Source: Streptomyces albidoflavus (GTDB lineage Bacteria; Actinomycetota; Actinomycetes; Streptomycetales; Streptomycetaceae). Taken from it: DNA of 64,000 nucleotides. This document shows positions 61,553 to 64,000 of the stretch, one piece after another (positions within the stretch are counted from its first letter, which is position 1; every line of letters begins with the position of its first letter). The notes beneath the pieces are model-generated. The model worked only from the letters and a program-made list of their open reading frames with translations. It searched no databases and was not told the DNA's origin. The DNA is taken from the NCBI RefSeq assembly GCF_000719955.1, contig NZ_JOII01000027.1, forward strand, positions 62,001-126,000, read 5' to 3'. The translations under genes were made by a program, and so were the position numbers.

Positions 61553-61999
61553 TCAGGAGCTGTGGGCGGCTTGCGTGGGCCAGGTGCCGTCGGCGGTGAA
61601 GGCCGGGCCCCAGTAGTGGGGGTTCAGCCCGGCGAGGGTGACGGCGCGCCAGCCCCCGGGAGCGGTGTCGTCCGGCACGGCCGCCTCCACCTCGGGTCCC
61701 CAGAGCGCCAGCCGCTCCTGGCAGATGCCGCAGGGCGGCAGGACCAGCACGCGGCCCCGCTCCCGGTCGCGGCAGAGGCAGACGGTCGCGGTGACGGCGA
61801 CGTCCAGGGTGTACGCCTGGATCAGGGCGCCCGTCTCGTGGCAGAGCGTCACGCTCATGTTGAGGTTGTCCAGCCCGACGCTGGTCAGCACCCGCCCGTC
61901 GGCGAGCCGCACGGCCGCCGCGCCGCCGTCCTCGCCGGCTGGCCAACGCCGGTCGAGCTGGTCACGTGCGGCGTCCACGAGTGCCTGGTCGAGTGCCAT
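61553..61999 (-). CDS. Cytidine deaminase-family enzyme
   Basis: A 148-residue zinc enzyme starting at MALDQALVDAARDQLDRRWP. Zinc site: Cys53 and the proton-shuttling Glu55 in LCHETGAL, then Cys90 and Cys93 in PPCGICQE. Length and motif spacing match small homotetrameric cytidine deaminases and blasticidin-S deaminase-like proteins. It would deaminate cytidine or a cytosine nucleoside antibiotic; His54 in place of the usual Ala of CAE and the GLNPHYWGP tail make this choice uncertain. It is convergent with the exopolysaccharide operon, 15 bp between the stops. Confidence 0.88.
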   Translation of the reverse strand: MALDQALVDAARDQLDRRWPAGEDGGAAAVRLADGRVLTSVGLDNLNMSVTLCHETGALIQAYTLDVAVTATVCLCRDRERGRVLVLPPCGICQERLALWGPEVEAAVPDDTAPGGWRAVTLAGLNPHYWGPAFTADGTWPTQAAHSS

Positions 62000-62022
62000 G
62001 ACCGGAGCCTACGAGCAGAGCA

Positions 62023-62062
62023 GGGTGGCCGCCACGGGATTTCCCTCCCGTGGCGGCCACCC
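62023..62062 (-). terminator. Strong hairpin after the 196-residue unknown gene
   Basis: A perfect 17-bp stem (62023-62039 with 62046-62062, arms beginning GGGTGGCCGCC and ending GGCGGCCACCC) and a 6-base loop. It separates the unknown gene from the cytidine deaminase gene. Confidence 0.85.
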
Positions 62063-62082
62063 CTCGGTACGCCGAACCGGTG

Positions 62083-62673
62083 TCAGCCGCCGAGCCGGTC
62101 GAGGAGGCGTCCCGGTGCGGAGATGAGCGCGCCCCGCAGGGAGAGGTTCCGGGTGTAGACGCCTTCGAGGAGGATGGCGAGGCTGAGGTCGACCGAGTCC
62201 ACCGCGCCGCCCGCCGTCCCGCGCAGGGTCTCGGAGGCGAGCGACGCGCTCGACCGCGTCATCTCGACCCGCGCGCCCGCCCGTTCCAGCACGTGGTGCC
62301 GGCGGTTGCCGCGTTCCTGGTAGTGGTACTCCCGCCCCACCACGCGGATGCGCAGGGCACGGCCCTCACGGCTGGTCCGCCAGGAGCCGCGCGACAGCGC
62401 GGCTTCCTGGCCGGCCACCTGGAGGCGGCCCCGCGCCAGACGGGGACGTCCGCCGTAGGCGAGCCCGGTGAACGACGATGGAGGCACGCTCTCCCCCGTC
62501 ACCGCCGCACCACCGGTCTCCCGGTCTCCCACCGGAATGACCTCCAGCGCGGGCACGACCAGCTCGACCGCACCCAGTTGCCCCACGGTCCCGCCCCAGA
62601 AGGCGACGTGGCGTTGTTCCCGCGAGGTCACCGTGTTGGCGGACCGCCGCAGTTCGAAGGAGAGTTCTGACAT
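62083..62673 (-). CDS. Hypothetical beta-rich protein
   Basis: A 196-residue protein starting at MSELSFELRRSANTVTSREQ. It has alternating strand-like segments (HVAFWGGTVGQLGAVELVVP, LRIRVVGREYHYQERGNRRH, HVLERAGARVEMTRSSASLA), many Arg and Ser, and ends LEGVYTRNLSLRGALISAPG. There is no signal peptide, zinc motif or membrane helix. I do not recognise the family. A perfect 17-bp terminator follows, which supports it being a real single-gene unit. Confidence 0.75.
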   Translation of the reverse strand: MSELSFELRRSANTVTSREQRHVAFWGGTVGQLGAVELVVPALEVIPVGDRETGGAAVTGESVPPSSFTGLAYGGRPRLARGRLQVAGQEAALSRGSWRTSREGRALRIRVVGREYHYQERGNRRHHVLERAGARVEMTRSSASLASETLRGTAGGAVDSVDLSLAILLEGVYTRNLSLRGALISAPGRLLDRLGG

Positions 62674-62839
62674 GGTCCTCAGGTTTCGGGTGGCGGGCGG
62701 GCTCCCTTGACGGTGGAGCGCGCATCACCACGTGTTGACAGACAGTCACCCTAAGGCCGGCGCAGGTGACCCCGTCCCGGCACCTGCCCATCTTTCACAC
62801 AACGGCCACCGCCGGACGGCAGGGGACGGACTCCGTCGC

Positions 62840-64000
62840 TCACCCCCGCTCCAGCCACCTGACCTCGTACGCCTCCAGCCGCACCCGGGCCCCGGCGACG
62901 CGTACCGTCCGGGCGGTGGGGCGGTGGTTGACGATCAGGGTGGCGTGGTCGTCGGCGAGGACGGTGAGGCCGGGGGACGTGTCGCCGGGGACGGAGGTGA
63001 AGCGGGTGCCCGGGCCGAACTCGCGCTGGAAGCGGGCCAGGAGGTCGAGCATGGGCAGCGGGGTGCCGCCGTCGGGGAGGTGGGTGGGGCGCCAGAGGCA
63101 GCCGGGGCAGGGGGTGGTGGTGCGTTCGGGGTTCCAGTAGAAGGCGGTGGTGGCGCCGCCCCGGGCGAGGGCGGCGAGGCCGGCGGCGTGGACGGCGCGG
63201 CGGCGGGGTTCGGGCCAGCCGGCGCGCTGGTCGTCGGCGTCGCCGGGTTCGACGTAGTACTCGGCCCACCAGAGCGGGAGCCCGCCGGTCTCCTCGCGGA
63301 CCCAGCGGCCGACGTCGGTGAACTTGGCGGTGGCGGCGAAGGCGTCCGGGACCAGCTCGCCGTCGGTGGTGTAGCTGGAGCCGTCGGCCACCACGAAGTC
63401 GGCACCGTCCTTGTGCCGGTTCCAGTACCGGAAGGCGTCCACGGTCCGCCGGTCGAGCGCGCCCCAGTCGCCGCGCACCTCGCGGGAGGCGCCCTCGGTG
63501 CGGCCGGGCGGGAAACTGTCCATGACGAGGTAGGGGCCGCCGACGCGGAGGGCGGGGTCGACCTCCTTGAGGGCGCGGCGGACCTGGTTGTACAGCTCGG
63601 TGTAGCCCTCGTGGTCCCAGCGGCCCTCGGCCTCGTTCCAGAAGCCCTTGAACTCGTTCCAGACGAGGTAGTGGCGGACCTGGGGGTAGCGGCGGGCGGT
63701 GGTCGCGGCGAGCTCGGCGAAGTCGGCGAAGTGCTCGGGGTCGGGGGCGCGTTCCAGGGACCGGGTGCTCCAGTCGGTGCGCCCCTCCCTCCCGCCCTTC
63801 ATCCAGTCGGGCGCGCAGCACAGGGTGATCACGGGGGTGGCCCCGGTCTCCTCGGCGAGCGCGATCCGGCGGTCCATCGCGGCGAAGTCGTACGTACCGG
63901 GCCGGGGTTCGGGGTTGGCGGAGCCCCAGCCCATCAGGTGCTGGACCTGTGGCAGGCCGGTGCCCTCCAGGGTCGTGCGGGCCCGGCGCACCGCCCGGTC
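62840..64000 (-). CDS. GH39-like glycoside hydrolase, N-terminus beyond window
   Basis: The last 387 codons are visible; the start is outside. A clan-A TIM barrel is evident: MGWGSANPEPRPGTYDFAAM, ATPVITLCCAPDWMKGGREG, the acid/base Glu in YLVWNEFKGFWNEAEGRWDH, and the nucleophile Glu in LWWAEYYVEPGD. The C-terminal part (PGLTVLADDHATLIVNHRPT, RVRLEAYEVRWLERG) is the usual small beta-sandwich. GH39 enzymes act on xylosides, iduronides or exopolysaccharide. Being next to a polysaccharide locus, it might trim that polymer; this is inference. Confidence 0.83.
   Translation of the reverse strand, partial: DRAVRRARTTLEGTGLPQVQHLMGWGSANPEPRPGTYDFAAMDRRIALAEETGATPVITLCCAPDWMKGGREGRTDWSTRSLERAPDPEHFADFAELAATTARRYPQVRHYLVWNEFKGFWNEAEGRWDHEGYTELYNQVRRALKEVDPALRVGGPYLVMDSFPPGRTEGASREVRGDWGALDRRTVDAFRYWNRHKDGADFVVADGSSYTTDGELVPDAFAATAKFTDVGRWVREETGGLPLWWAEYYVEPGDADDQRAGWPEPRRRAVHAAGLAALARGGATTAFYWNPERTTTPCPGCLWRPTHLPDGGTPLPMLDLLARFQREFGPGTRFTSVPGDTSPGLTVLADDHATLIVNHRPTARTVRVAGARVRLEAYEVRWLERG

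Overview
The window is a 64-kb piece of a high-GC actinobacterial chromosome, almost certainly a Streptomyces. The reasons are chaplin genes, GTG starts and four-base stop/start overlaps, very G+C-rich third codon positions, a DUF5703 gene, and many TetR regulators. From memory, the order chaplins, gluconate genes, soxR, hmgA, Ser/Thr kinase, secreted SGNH lipase resembles the S. coelicolor SCO1674-SCO1725 region. Most of the window therefore looks like conserved core chromosome with small accessory insertions. No biosynthetic gene cluster, prophage or CRISPR array is visible.

Layout. 1-9.1 kb: F420-type oxidoreductase (cut by the window edge), aldo/keto reductase, a degenerate RecD2-like protein, a chaplin pair (chpC, chpH) with DUF5703 and an M20 hydrolase, tRNA-Leu(GAG) fused to a truncated DUF488 gene, and a YchJ-type protein. 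9.1-14.6 kb: gluconate regulator, kinase and permease (gntR, gntK, gntP), an APC permease and a repeat-like protein. 14.7-18.7 kb: chloramphenicol acetyltransferase, then a steroid-type redox module (FAD dehydrogenase, TetR, 3-alpha/20-beta-hydroxysteroid dehydrogenase). 18.8-20 kb: NUDIX and two small DUF202 membrane proteins. 20-26.7 kb: an acyl-CoA regulon in which a phosphotransferase/acyl-CoA dehydrogenase operon and an SDR/acyl-CoA ligase/TetR operon share one operator motif. 26.8-29.9 kb: Vat-like acetyltransferase and ABC-F protein with a divergent TetR, a likely ribosome-drug resistance set. 30-36.5 kb: NamZ-type muramidase, a large penicillin-acylase-family enzyme, two uncharacterised proteins and a decayed MFS gene. 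36.5-41.6 kb: soxR, MaoC and TetR genes carrying an identical 16-bp operator, a zinc alcohol dehydrogenase, TetR and a membrane protein. 41.8-43.5 kb: an IS200/IS605 element with tnpA and tnpB that abuts a truncated beta-helix gene. 44.4-50.6 kb: hmgA, a GntR/UTRA regulator, a rifamycin-associated element followed by helR, and a stand-alone type ISP specificity-domain-like protein. 50.9-53 kb: Ser/Thr kinase and secreted lipase. 53.2-61.5 kb: an exopolysaccharide-type locus (acetyltransferase-like protein, two GT2 enzymes, polysaccharide deacetylase, flippase, large membrane protein). 61.5-64 kb: cytidine deaminase, an unknown protein and a GH39-like glycosidase cut by the window end.

The most informative non-coding signals are the shared TetR operators (21105/26659 and 37083/38361), the rifamycin-associated palindrome upstream of helR, the GntR palindrome between gntR and gntK, and the junction at the 3' end of tRNA-Leu. 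The strongest candidates for something undescribed are the RecD2-like protein that has lost its ATPase motifs, the solo type ISP domain protein next to helR, the TnpA with a broken HUH motif beside an intact TnpB, and the exopolysaccharide locus with its 712-residue membrane protein.
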